NCBI GenBank assembly: GCA_003500165.1
Contig: DNSZ01000034.1
Span: 10,145-31,510 of the forward strand
Reading direction: 5' to 3'
DNA from: Paracoccaceae bacterium
GTDB taxonomy: Bacteria > Pseudomonadota > Alphaproteobacteria > Rhodobacterales > Rhodobacteraceae
DNA length: 21,366 bases
The translations under genes were made by a program, and so were the position numbers. The notes beneath the pieces were generated by a model. That model did no database searches. It saw nothing but the letters and a program-made list of their open reading frames with translations, and was not told the DNA's origin. Below, piece after piece: positions 7,179 to 15,216 of this stretch. How positions within the stretch are numbered: position 1 is the stretch's first letter; the number at the start of each line of letters is the position of its first letter.

Positions 7179-8192
7179 TCAGGCCGCCTCGCCGCTTGTC
7201 ACCTTGGTCGAACGTTGGGGAATGCCGGCATCGGGCTGCAGCCGCGCGGCCGCCGCGACAACGATATCCTGCAGCACGGGCAGGGCAACAAAGCCCAGCG
7301 CCAGCCCCGATAGCGGCGGCAGGCGCAGGGTCAGGGCGCCCTCGACGGGCGTGCGCCCCGACGCATCCAGCATCACCGGCGCGATGCCGTATCGCAGGCC
7401 CTCGGCGGCCAGCCCGGCCAGATCGTCGGCCGCGGGACCGGCCCCGCGCAGCATGACGACCGCGGTGTCGGGGCCGACCATCTCGAACGGGCCATGGCGG
7501 TATTGTCCGGCCTCCAGCCCCAGAACCGGCAGGCGCGCGGTTTCCATCAGGCACAGCGCGGCGGCATCCATGATCCCCTGATCGCGGCCCCGCGCCACCA
7601 TGACGACGGACCGCACCGCGGCGAGCCGTGCCACGGCGGCGTCGCGCGCCGCCGGGTCGGGGATGACGGGCGCGTCCAGCGCGGCGCCGACCGGCGCGAT
7701 GTCGGCGCCCAGCGCGGCCAGGATGGCGGCGTGCAGCGCCAGGGTGACCAACTGCGACCGGGTCGCGGCATAGGCCTGTTCCGGCCCGCCCGCCCCCAGC
7801 AGAACCGGCAGCCGCGCGGCCAGCGGGCTGTCGGGGTCCACCGTCAGGCCAAAGCTTGCGGCCGGCGCCAGCCTCAGATCGAGCAGGCGCAGGATTTCCC
7901 CCGACCCGCCCGATTGCGATGTCAGCAGCATGACCGGATCGCCGGGCAGCGGCGCGCGGATGTATTCCGACGCGACATGCGCCGTGGCGTCGACGCCCGC
8001 CGCCGCATAGAACGGGGCGGCGGCGCGGTTGATCCAGTGCGAGCCGCCCATGCCGATCAGCACCAGCCGCCCGCGCGCCCGGATCGCGGCCGCCACGCGC
8101 CCGGCCATGTCGGCCGCATCGGCCAGCGTCGCCCGGGCATCGGCGTGCTGGCGCGCCATCTCGCGGCGCATCGCCTCGATCCCTGGGCTCAT
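7179..8192 (-). CDS. SIS-domain sugar-phosphate isomerase/deaminase-like protein
   Basis: A 337-residue cytoplasmic protein with two SIS (sugar isomerase) domains, the fold of the isomerase half of GlmS and of AgaS and FrlB. The first domain has LVLIGMGGSHWINRAA (residues 43-58) and the phosphate-binding loop TSQSGGSGEIL (91-101), a variant of the usual SxSGxTxET. The later GLEAGQYRHGPFEMV is the block around the catalytic region of GlmS-like enzymes, and the C-terminus ends GIPQRSTKVTSGEAA, like related isomerases. It lacks the glutaminase domain of GlmS, so it probably acts on an imported, phosphorylated amino-, keto- or glycated sugar. It is the last gene of the sugar operon, and its ATG overlaps the ATPase stop codon (ATGA). 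The exact substrate cannot be told. Confidence 0.82.
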   Translation of the reverse strand: MSPGIEAMRREMARQHADARATLADAADMAGRVAAAIRARGRLVLIGMGGSHWINRAAAPFYAAAGVDATAHVASEYIRAPLPGDPVMLLTSQSGGSGEILRLLDLRLAPAASFGLTVDPDSPLAARLPVLLGAGGPEQAYAATRSQLVTLALHAAILAALGADIAPVGAALDAPVIPDPAARDAAVARLAAVRSVVMVARGRDQGIMDAAALCLMETARLPVLGLEAGQYRHGPFEMVGPDTAVVMLRGAGPAADDLAGLAAEGLRYGIAPVMLDASGRTPVEGALTLRLPPLSGLALGFVALPVLQDIVVAAAARLQPDAGIPQRSTKVTSGEAA

Positions 8193-9205
8193 GGTGCGGC
8201 CCGGACGATCGGCCGGCCGGCCGCATCGAAGCGATGCGCCGCGGCCGCATCGGGGGTCAGGAACACCCGGGTGCCGGGCGCGATGTCGCAGCGCCCCTCG
8301 ACCCGGACATTGATCGCGCCGATGCCATCGGCGGCGACATGGACAAAGGTGTCGCTGCCCAGCTTCTCGGTCAGGGTCACCTGGCCCGGCCAGTCGCCGG
8401 CGGTTTCGGACAGCGCGATATGTTCGGGCCGGATGCCATAGGTCGCGGCGCCTTCGGCCGCGGCCAGCTGGCCGGTCAGGAAGTTCATGCGCGGCGAGCC
8501 GATGAAGCCCGCAACGAACAGGCTGGCCGGCCGTTCGTAAAGCTCCATCGGGGTGCCGACCTGTTCGACATGGCCGGCGTTCAGCACCACGATCCGGTCG
8601 GCCAGCGTCATCGCCTCCACCTGATCATGGGTGACGTAGATCATCGTCGTGTCGGGCAGCCGCTTGCTGAGCGCGGCGATTTCGAGCCGCGTGTCCACCC
8701 GCAGCGCCGCGTCGAGGTTCGACAGGGGTTCGTCGAACAGGAACACCCGCGGGTCGCGGGTGATCGCGCGGCCGATGGCAACGCGCTGGCGCTGCCCGCC
8801 CGACAGCTGCTTGGGCTTGCGATCGAGCAATTCCTCGATCTGCAGCATGGTGGCGGCGGCCCGGACCCGTCGGTCGATCTCGGCCTTCGAGAGCTTTGCC
8901 TGTTCGAGCCCGAAGGACATGTTTTCATAGACGCTCATATGCGGGTAAAGCGCATAGGACTGGAACACCATCGCGATACCGCGCTTCGCGGGCAGCACAT
9001 CGTTCATCGGCTGCCCGTCGATCCGCAATTCGCCGCTGGTGATGTCCTCGAGCCCCGCGATCAGCCGCAGCAGGGTGGACTTGCCGCAACCCGACGGGCC
9101 GACAAAGACGATGAACTCGCCCCGGTCGAGCGCCAGATCGATGTCGTGCAGCACCTCGACCGACCCGAACCGCTTGCAGACCTTGTGAAGCTCGACGGTC
9201 GCCAT
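8189..9205 (-). CDS. Carbohydrate ABC transporter ATP-binding protein (MalK/UgpC type)
   Basis: A 338-residue ATPase that powers the import of a sugar or polyol through the two permeases encoded just upstream. The full nucleotide-binding set is present: Walker A GPSGCGKST (36-44), Q-loop Q82, signature LSGGQRQR (134-141), Walker B VFLFDEP (154-160) and switch histidine H193 in VTHDQVEAMT. The C-terminal 100 residues form the TOBE/OB regulatory domain typical of the MalK class (YGIRPEHIALSE). ATG 9205 gives the standard N-terminus MATVELHKVCKRFG. The open frame extends further upstream only in the shadow of the permease gene. It starts 2 bases after the permease stop and overlaps the SIS gene by 4 bases. 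Confidence 0.95.
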   Translation of the reverse strand: MATVELHKVCKRFGSVEVLHDIDLALDRGEFIVFVGPSGCGKSTLLRLIAGLEDITSGELRIDGQPMNDVLPAKRGIAMVFQSYALYPHMSVYENMSFGLEQAKLSKAEIDRRVRAAATMLQIEELLDRKPKQLSGGQRQRVAIGRAITRDPRVFLFDEPLSNLDAALRVDTRLEIAALSKRLPDTTMIYVTHDQVEAMTLADRIVVLNAGHVEQVGTPMELYERPASLFVAGFIGSPRMNFLTGQLAAAEGAATYGIRPEHIALSETAGDWPGQVTLTEKLGSDTFVHVAADGIGAINVRVEGRCDIAPGTRVFLTPDAAAAHRFDAAGRPIVRAAP

Positions 9206-9207
9206 GG

Positions 9208-10038
9208 CTATCCTTTCACTGCGCCCGCGGTCAGCCCCGAGACGATCTTGCGCTGAAAGATCAGCACCAGGGCAACCAGGGGCAGGGTGACGATCACCGA
9301 CGCGGCCATGATGTTGCCCCAGGGGATTTCGAACTCGCTGCGCCCCGAAATGAGCGCGATCGCCACCGGCACCGTGCGCTGGCTGTCGGTCGACAGGAAG
9401 GTCAGCGCGAACAGGAACTCGTTCCAGGCATGGATGAAGGCCAGAAGGCCCGTGGTCACCATGGCAGGCCACATCAGCGGCAGGAACACCCGGCGGATGA
9501 TCGTCACCGGCGAGGCGCCATCCATGATCGCGGCCTCCTCGATCTCGACGGGGAGGTTGCGCATGAAGGTGGTCAGCACCCAGACGGTGAAGGGCAGGGT
9601 GAAGATCATGTAGGAAAACACGAGGCTCCAGAGCGAGTTGAACAGGCCCATGGCGCGGATCACCTCGAACAGGCCCGACAGCACCGCGATCTGCGGGAAC
9701 ATCGACACCGACAGGATGGTCAGCAGCAACAGCCCGCGCCCGCGAAACCGGATGCGCGACAGGGCAAAGGCGGCGCTGACCGCCAGCGCCAGCGAAATCA
9801 CCACCACCACCGAGGCAACGAACACCGAATTGAGGATCTGGCGGCCGAAAACGCCCTCGGTCAGCATCGCCCGGTAATTCGCCAGGTTCAGCGTGGCCGG
9901 GAAATAGTTGACCTCGAACAGCGCCTGGCCGTCCTCGAGCGAGGTAAGGATCGCATAGTAGAACGGGAACACCGCCTGCACGACGATCACGAGCACCAGC
10001 GCGTAGAAGCCGAGCGTCCTGAGCGTCGCGAACCTCAT
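9208..10038 (-). CDS. Carbohydrate ABC transporter permease (MalG type)
   Basis: A 276-residue inner-membrane protein with about six hydrophobic segments, starting with one near residues 10-28. The cytoplasmic EAA loop that docks onto the ATPase reads EEAAIMDGASPVTIIRRVFL followed by PLMWP. The segment FIHAWNEFLFALTFL is characteristic of the MalG/CUT1 family. The C-terminus, ending LTAGAVKG, is the usual end of this group. It forms the channel as a heterodimer with the MalF-type permease. Its ATG overlaps the stop of that gene by 4 bases (ATGA), and the ATPase begins 2 bases after it. Confidence 0.95.
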   Translation of the reverse strand: MRFATLRTLGFYALVLVIVVQAVFPFYYAILTSLEDGQALFEVNYFPATLNLANYRAMLTEGVFGRQILNSVFVASVVVVISLALAVSAAFALSRIRFRGRGLLLLTILSVSMFPQIAVLSGLFEVIRAMGLFNSLWSLVFSYMIFTLPFTVWVLTTFMRNLPVEIEEAAIMDGASPVTIIRRVFLPLMWPAMVTTGLLAFIHAWNEFLFALTFLSTDSQRTVPVAIALISGRSEFEIPWGNIMAASVIVTLPLVALVLIFQRKIVSGLTAGAVKG

Positions 10039-10982
10039 TGCCGCTTGCCCTCCAGATCCATCCGGGTCGCCATGATGAAGGTGATGGTGATCAGCGCGAT
10101 CACCAGAAACAGCACGGTCGAGGCTGCCGAGCCATAGGCGAACTGGTCGAAGTCGAACAGGTTCTCCCGCGCATAGACCGACATGGTGCGGGTCGCGTCG
10201 GTATTGGGCGTCAGCACATAGACGATGTCGAACACCCGCAGCGCGTCGAGCGCCCGGAACACCACCGCGACCAGCACCGCGGGCATGATCAAGGGCAGGG
10301 TCAGCTTCCGGAACACCCGCCAGGGCGGCACCCCGTCGAGCCGCGCGGCCTCATAGATATCCTCGGGCACCATCTGCAGGCCAGCGAGGATCAGCAGCGC
10401 CATGAAGGGCGTCGTCTTCCAGATGTCGACGATCAGCACCGCGATCATCGCGGTATCGGGCGAGGCGGTCCAGGCGACGGGCTCCGCGATCAGCCCCAAC
10501 GCCATGAACATGTCGTTGAGGATGCCGAACTGGTCATGCATCATCCAGGCCCACATCTTGGCCGACACGATGGTGGGGATCGCCCAGGGGATCAGCACCG
10601 CGGCACGCACCAGGCCCCGGCCGGCGAATTGCTGATGCAGCACCAGCGCGATGATCAGCCCGAAGATCGTCTCGAACGTGACCGAGACGGTGGCGAACAC
10701 CACCGTGTTCCACACCGACCGCCACCAGCGCTGATCGGCCAGCAGGCCGTACCAGGCCCCCTCGCCATCGCCGAAATCGACCCATTCGAGGTAGTTGCGA
10801 AAGCCGATGAACTCGGCCTCCGACATCAGGTCGAGCGAGGCATCGGTGAAGCTGAACCAGATGGTGCGGCCCAGCGGCCAGGCCGCCACGATGAACAGCA
10901 CGATCAGCATCGGCGCCAGAAACAGCCAGGCCGACCGGATGCGCTGCCGCGACAGCCGCGATGTGCCTTCGGGCGCGCTCAT
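10035..10982 (-). CDS. Carbohydrate ABC transporter permease (MalF type)
   Basis: A 315-residue inner-membrane protein with six or so membrane segments, the first near residues 18-36 (AWLFLAPMLIVLFIVAAWPL). The EAA loop is YEAARLDGVPPWRVFRKLTL followed by PLIMP. The stretch ALDALRVFDIVYVLTPNT and the late SVYARENLFDFDQFAYGSA resemble the trehalose/maltose and alpha-glucoside permeases (ThuF/AglF class), which hints at an alpha-glucoside-like substrate; this is an inference. It lies 57 bases downstream of the binding-protein gene, separated by a stable hairpin that may lower its expression relative to the binding protein. It overlaps the second permease by 4 bases. Confidence 0.94.
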   Translation of the reverse strand: MSAPEGTSRLSRQRIRSAWLFLAPMLIVLFIVAAWPLGRTIWFSFTDASLDLMSEAEFIGFRNYLEWVDFGDGEGAWYGLLADQRWWRSVWNTVVFATVSVTFETIFGLIIALVLHQQFAGRGLVRAAVLIPWAIPTIVSAKMWAWMMHDQFGILNDMFMALGLIAEPVAWTASPDTAMIAVLIVDIWKTTPFMALLILAGLQMVPEDIYEAARLDGVPPWRVFRKLTLPLIMPAVLVAVVFRALDALRVFDIVYVLTPNTDATRTMSVYARENLFDFDQFAYGSAASTVLFLVIALITITFIMATRMDLEGKRQ

Positions 10983-10998
10983 CGCTCCCCCCGTGCTT

Positions 10999-11026
10999 GG
11001 CGGGCCGGGCGGGCACCCGGCCCGCC
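10999..11026 (-). promoter_or_regulatory. Intercistronic GC hairpin between binding-protein and permease genes
   Basis: An 11-bp perfect stem, GGCGGGCCGGG (10999-11009) with CCCGGCCCGCC (11016-11026), and a 6-base loop. Competing pairings exist in the same gap: a 9-bp stem (11005-11013 with 11021-11029), and an outer pair (11001-11006 with 11034-11039) enclosing 11012-11017 with 11028-11033. The first permease start is only 16 bases beyond the main stem. In sugar ABC operons such structures typically protect the binding-protein mRNA from 3' decay and reduce permease expression; that role is inferred here. Confidence 0.6.
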
Positions 11027-11039
11027 CGGTGCCGGCCCG

Positions 11040-12302
11040 TTACCAGCCCGAGCCGCGCAGGCGCCGCAATTCGCCCTCGAGCCGGGCGAGGTTCTCCTCG
11101 GCCGTGCCGTTGCCCGACATCGTATCATGGGCCGCCGTCCAGAACGCCGCCGAGACCTCGTTATACTTGCGCAGGGTCGCGGCCGAGGGGCGCGGCAGCG
11201 CATTGTCGACAACGGGCTTCCACAGCGGGATGAACTCCTGCTCGGCTGCCACATCCGGGTCGGCATAGACCGCGTTCAGCGTCGGCGGGCGCGAGGTGAC
11301 GATGGCGCGTTCCTTCTGGTTCTCGTAGTTGTTGAGGAACCGGACAAGCTCGATCGCCTCTTCGGGATGCTCGGAATAGCGCGACACGCCCAGATGCCAG
11401 CCGCCCAGCGTTGCGGTGCTCTGGCCGCCGGGGCCGGCGGGCAGGATCGACACGCCGAACTTGCCGCGCACCGGGCTGTCTTCGCCCGCCGCCAGCGCAT
11501 AGGCATAGTTCCAGTTGCGCATGAAGACCGCATTGCCGGACTGGAACACGCCGCGCGCATCCTCTTCCTTGTAGTTCAGCACGCCTTCGGGCGCGATGGT
11601 GCCGACCCAGCTGGCCGCCAGCGAAAGCGCGTCCGCGGCGGCTTGGTTGTTGATCTCGATCGCGCCGTCGATCTCCACGATTCGGCCCCCGCCCGAGGAA
11701 TGGATCCATTCCTGGGCGTTGCAGGTCAGCCCCTCATAGGCCGCGCCCTGAAAGACAAAGCCGAACATGCCGTCATTCCCGGCCGCGCGTTCGGCCGCCA
11801 TGATGCGCCCGGCGGTGTCGGTCAGTTCCTGCCAGGTGGTCGGCACGGCCTCGCCATATTGGTCCAGCAGGTCCGAACGGTAGTAAAGCGCCGGCGCGCC
11901 CAGGAACATCGGCAGCGCCACCAGCTTGCCATCGACGGTCTGGCTCTCGATCGCGGCGGGGACGAAATCGTCCACGATATCGGCGACATGCGGCCCAAGG
12001 TCGATGAAATGGCTCGCCAGCTGCGGCGCCCAGATCACATCGAGCCGATAGACATCGATATCGGCCGATTGGGCGGCCAGCCACAGCCGGTACTGGCCGA
12101 ACTGGTCGGTGGTGCTTTCGGGCATCGAGACGATGGTCACCGTATGCCCGGTCTCGGCCTCGAACGCGTCGAGCTGCTTGCGCAGGACCTCCTGGTCGCG
12201 GCCTACCGAGCCGTGCACGATGGTCAGGTCTTCGGCGATGGCGCCCGTGGCCATGGCGGCCAGACCGGCCAGCGCCGTGGTCAGTCGGAAAAGTGATGTC
12301 AT
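11040..12302 (-). CDS. ABC transporter extracellular solute-binding protein (ThuE-like, family 1)
   Basis: A 420-residue periplasmic binding protein that captures the sugar and delivers it to the permeases. Residues 1-23 are a Sec signal peptide (charged start, hydrophobic core, cleavage after GAIA). Family 1 binding-protein features are DVYRLDVIWAPQLASHFIDL, LVALPMFLGAPALYYRSDLL and GNAVFMRNWNYAYAL. The stretch GAAYEGLTCNAQEWIHSSGG closely resembles ThuE/TMBP-type trehalose/maltose binders, so an alpha-linked glucoside is a reasonable guess. The length is normal. A good Shine-Dalgarno (AGGGAGG) precedes the ATG, 21 bases after the upstream hydrolase gene. It is followed by the intercistronic hairpin, consistent with the excess over permeases that such proteins need. 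Confidence 0.93.
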   Translation of the reverse strand: MTSLFRLTTALAGLAAMATGAIAEDLTIVHGSVGRDQEVLRKQLDAFEAETGHTVTIVSMPESTTDQFGQYRLWLAAQSADIDVYRLDVIWAPQLASHFIDLGPHVADIVDDFVPAAIESQTVDGKLVALPMFLGAPALYYRSDLLDQYGEAVPTTWQELTDTAGRIMAAERAAGNDGMFGFVFQGAAYEGLTCNAQEWIHSSGGGRIVEIDGAIEINNQAAADALSLAASWVGTIAPEGVLNYKEEDARGVFQSGNAVFMRNWNYAYALAAGEDSPVRGKFGVSILPAGPGGQSTATLGGWHLGVSRYSEHPEEAIELVRFLNNYENQKERAIVTSRPPTLNAVYADPDVAAEQEFIPLWKPVVDNALPRPSAATLRKYNEVSAAFWTAAHDTMSGNGTAEENLARLEGELRRLRGSGW

Positions 12303-12323
12303 GGTGTCCTCCCTGTGGATGTC

Positions 12324-13883
12324 TCAGCCCGCTTCGGCGGCCCGGCAGAAGATCGGCGACGTCCAGGCCATCTGGCCGCTGAGTTGCCGCAGACGCAGAT
12401 AAATCGTCTCCCCCGCGTGGAGCGTGCCCAAGGACACGCTGCCCTGCCATTGCCAGTCCCGCGCCCGCGGCAGTTGGTGCAGCCGCCAGGCCGGGCTGTC
12501 GATGGGGCCGAGGTTACCGGTTTTCGCGCCTTCGTAAAGCCGTGTCGCGGGAATATCGATGCGCTGGCCGCCAAGATCGGCCACGATGCGGGCGTCGGGC
12601 CCCAGCCGGGCGCGCAGCATCAGACCCTGCATCGCCGGGGTGACGTTGTTGGGGTTTGCCTCCGCCGTGACGGCAAAGGTCGCGGCCGCCCCATCCCAGC
12701 CGACCTCAGGGATCGGGTGGCCGGCATCCTGGCCTTCCAGCGGCGAGACGATCTCGGCGCCGCGAAAGCGCGGCTCGACGGCCAGCACCTCGCCGCCGTC
12801 GACGCCGATCCGGCCCTGCCAGTGGTGGCTGCGCCGCCGCGCGCCCCAGCCCATCTCCAGATGGATCAGCGTCTCGTCCGCGGGGCCGATCGGCGCGGGC
12901 GTCAGGGCGGGGCTGATCCGGGCCGCCAGCCGGCCGTTGCGGATCACGTCGATGCAGTCGATGGCGCCGCCGGCCACCGCCTCGATCTGCAGGGCGGCAT
13001 CGGTCTGGGGCGGGACGATCCCGCCCTGAAGGGTGCCGCCGATCGCGGCCAGCAGATGCACCCGGTCGCCGGTCAGCGCATTGGTCCGCCGCGCCTGCAT
13101 CGCCGCCCAGAAGGCGGCGCGGTCGTGGCGGGCTGCGTAAAGCGCCATGCGCCCATGGCCGTAGGAGCCGGGAAAGCCCGAATGGTGATCGGTATTCCCG
13201 ACGATGCCGAACAGATGGCCCCGCGCCAGCCCATGCGCCATGGTCGAATGCCCGTCGACCGGCCCCATGGAATGCAGATAGCCGCGGTCGCTTTCGGAGC
13301 CTTCGGCGCAGCCATGCATCGAGATCATCTCGACAAAGGGCGACAGGGCGGGATTGAAGCTCTCCCAGTTGATCCCGCGCGCGCCCTGACGATAGCCGAT
13401 ATGGTGCGGAAACGCGAAGGCGCGGCCGGGCATCGCGGCGCGCAGGGCGGCGTGCAATTCGGCCGGGCTGTCCGCGAGACACAGCGCCGCGCCATCAAGG
13501 TCCGCATAAAGAATCGTGTAATCGCCATGCGCGAAGGAGTGGATCTCATAGCCCGGAAAGACGGTGAATCGGCCGGGATCGTCGGCCGCCCGCAGCGCCG
13601 CGTAATGGCCGGGCCAGGCGGCGCGGAGCTTGGCAAACCCCTTGACGTGGAAATCGACGATATGGGCGACGCTGGGGTCGTCCACGGGCATGTCGGGCCA
13701 ATGCGCATGCCCGGTGACCGAGGCGAAATCGAGCTGCAGCGCGGCCTTGGTCAGCGCATCGGGGAACGAGCCATGGCCATAGGACAGATCGGAATGGTTG
13801 TGGATGTCGCCATGGAACGGGCGCAGCCCCAGCGCGGCGGCAAGCGGCCGCAGCCTTTCGGGCAGGGGGGCGTTCAGGATCAC
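12324..13883 (-). CDS. PHP-type metallohydrolase, CehA/McbA-like (DUF3604-like), GTG start
   Basis: A 519-residue protein without a signal peptide, so probably cytoplasmic. The first half resembles the PHP superfamily as seen in CehA/McbA-like and DUF3604 proteins. Likely metal ligands are FHGDIHNHSDLSYGHG (D26, H28, H30), SVTGHAHWP (H59, H61), PGYEIHS (E113), FAFPHHIGY (H160, H161) and GNTDHHSGFPGSYGHGRM (D232, H233, H234). The second half (about 260-519) is beta-rich, with no motif I recognise, perhaps a carbohydrate-facing beta-sandwich. It may be a phosphoesterase or other hydrolase acting on the imported compound; no substrate can be assigned. The start is GTG (13883-13881), overlapping the oxidoreductase stop as GTGA, with translation probably coupled. 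The open frame continues upstream only as a shadow of that gene. Confidence 0.8.
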   Translation of the reverse strand: MILNAPLPERLRPLAAALGLRPFHGDIHNHSDLSYGHGSFPDALTKAALQLDFASVTGHAHWPDMPVDDPSVAHIVDFHVKGFAKLRAAWPGHYAALRAADDPGRFTVFPGYEIHSFAHGDYTILYADLDGAALCLADSPAELHAALRAAMPGRAFAFPHHIGYRQGARGINWESFNPALSPFVEMISMHGCAEGSESDRGYLHSMGPVDGHSTMAHGLARGHLFGIVGNTDHHSGFPGSYGHGRMALYAARHDRAAFWAAMQARRTNALTGDRVHLLAAIGGTLQGGIVPPQTDAALQIEAVAGGAIDCIDVIRNGRLAARISPALTPAPIGPADETLIHLEMGWGARRRSHHWQGRIGVDGGEVLAVEPRFRGAEIVSPLEGQDAGHPIPEVGWDGAAATFAVTAEANPNNVTPAMQGLMLRARLGPDARIVADLGGQRIDIPATRLYEGAKTGNLGPIDSPAWRLHQLPRARDWQWQGSVSLGTLHAGETIYLRLRQLSGQMAWTSPIFCRAAEAG

Positions 13884-15142
13884 GGCGCGTCCGTGGGCAG
13901 TTCGGCGGGATCGACCGGCCGCCCGCCCTGCCGCAGGCTGATCTGCGCGGCATGGACCAGCCGGAGCGAGGCGATGCCCTCGGCCACGCCGACGGGCGGC
14001 GGATGCCCGTCGACAAAGGCGCGCAAGCGGCGGACCAGCGCCAGATCGGCGCCGAAATGGGACGAGCCGCGCTCGGGGTTGGGGAACCGGATGGTCGACC
14101 GGGCATGGCCATACGCCTCCACCAGATCGATATCGCCGGAATGGCGTTCCATCCGCAGGCGCCCGCTGTCGCCCACGATCTCGAGCGTTTCCTGATCCTC
14201 CGACCACGGCCCGAAAATGGCAAAGAAGAGTGTGGCCACCAGCCCGCCATCGTATTGCACGGTTACCACCGCATGGTCGTCGATATCCGCGCCGGGTCGA
14301 TAGACGCAGGTGTCGTTGCGATCCTCGGCGGCCGTGGCCGTGATCCAGCTGGCATTCGGCACCCTTCCCACGCCCTCGAACCGGTCGACCAGCGTTTCGT
14401 GCCGGCGATAGGGGCAGGCGCGGTCGCAATCGCGGCAGCGTTCGGGCGCGCTTGGGTCGGGCGCGAAAATGCCCGACCGGCCGCCCATGGCGGTGACCCG
14501 CACGGCACGGGCCTCTCCGGCGACCCAGTTCAAGACGTCGAAATGATGGCAGCCCTTGTCGTTCAGCGCCCCGCCCGAGCGCGCCTGGTTGCGGTGCCAC
14601 AGCTGCAGATAGCGCGAATAGGGGATGACCGAGCGCAGCAGCACCATGCGCGGGCTGCCGATCCGCCCCGACCGGGCCAGCTTCACCGCCTCGATCCAGG
14701 ATTGCTCGTAGCGGCGGGTGAAGCCCATCATGATCGGATGGCCGGCACGCGCCTCGGCGGCGCGGATCGCCTCGGCATCGGCCAGCGACACCGCGATCGG
14801 CTTGTCGAGGTAGACGAGCCGCCCCGCCGCCGCGGCGCGTTCCACCGGCAGGCGATGCGCGTCGGTATGGGTGGTGACCAGCACCAGCCGGACCAGCGGA
14901 TGGGTCACCGCCGCGTCGAGGCCGTCGAAGACCAGCACGCGATGGTCGAGCCCCGCCCGGGCATATAGCGCATCGAGGTGGGCCGCCGCGGCGGCGGCCC
15001 GGTCGGGCAGCCGGTCCTGCACGCCGATCACCCGCAGCCCGGTTTCGCCTGCCGTTTCGGCCAGCCGGCTGCCGATGAAATAGGCGCCGCGTTCGCCCGC
15101 GCCGATGATGGCGATCCCTGCCGTCTGGGTGTCGTGCCGCAT
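13880..15142 (-). CDS. Gfo/Idh/MocA family oxidoreductase with a cysteine cluster
   Basis: A 420-residue NAD(P)-dependent dehydrogenase of the Gfo/Idh/MocA family, which oxidises or epimerises sugars, inositols and their derivatives. The Rossmann motif is GAGERG (14-19). The cofactor and catalytic lysine motif reads YLDKPIA (D113-K114-P115, in place of the usual EKP). The active-site block is LNDKGCHHFDVLNW (D195, H199, H200, D202). An unusual insertion, PERCRDCDRACPYRR (C236, C239, C243), is a CxxCxxxC cluster that could bind a metal; further cysteines are C198 and C279. It is the first gene of the sugar operon, 74 bases downstream of engB on the same strand. Its start matches the family N-terminus. 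Confidence 0.9.
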   Translation of the reverse strand: MRHDTQTAGIAIIGAGERGAYFIGSRLAETAGETGLRVIGVQDRLPDRAAAAAAHLDALYARAGLDHRVLVFDGLDAAVTHPLVRLVLVTTHTDAHRLPVERAAAAGRLVYLDKPIAVSLADAEAIRAAEARAGHPIMMGFTRRYEQSWIEAVKLARSGRIGSPRMVLLRSVIPYSRYLQLWHRNQARSGGALNDKGCHHFDVLNWVAGEARAVRVTAMGGRSGIFAPDPSAPERCRDCDRACPYRRHETLVDRFEGVGRVPNASWITATAAEDRNDTCVYRPGADIDDHAVVTVQYDGGLVATLFFAIFGPWSEDQETLEIVGDSGRLRMERHSGDIDLVEAYGHARSTIRFPNPERGSSHFGADLALVRRLRAFVDGHPPPVGVAEGIASLRLVHAAQISLRQGGRPVDPAELPTDAP

Positions 15143-15168
15143 CTGCCCCGCCCCTGCTTGTGCCCATC

Positions 15169-15196
15169 ACGCTACCGAAGCATCGGGGCGCATCAA
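15169..15196 (-). promoter_or_regulatory. Candidate promoter of the sugar operon
   Basis: In the 74-base gap between engB and the oxidoreductase gene, the minus strand shows TTGATG (15191-15196) and TAGCGT (15169-15174), 16 bases apart. The match is weak. A short CCGA/TCGG stem sits between the boxes. No clear LacI- or ROK-type operator and no engB terminator was seen, so read-through from the yidC-engB operon cannot be excluded. Confidence 0.28.
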
Positions 15197-15216
15197 GGGG
15201 GAATGGCCGCGCCCGT

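Noticed and set aside
10038..14195. Long plus-strand open frames opposite the permease, binding-protein and hydrolase genes
   Set aside because: Antisense shadows with His/Gln/Arg-biased composition. The minus-strand genes have clear family motifs and overlapping operon junctions.
13884..15170. N-terminal extension of the PHP hydrolase frame, which could look like a fusion protein of about 950 residues
   Set aside because: The extension is the out-of-frame shadow of the Gfo/Idh/MocA gene. The GTG at 13883 overlapping the upstream stop (GTGA) gives a protein that begins just before the PHP motifs.
15143..15216. engB terminator or sugar-repressor operator in the 74-base gap
   Set aside because: Only a 4-bp stem is present, and no convincing palindromic operator was found. 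A weak promoter-like pair is listed instead.
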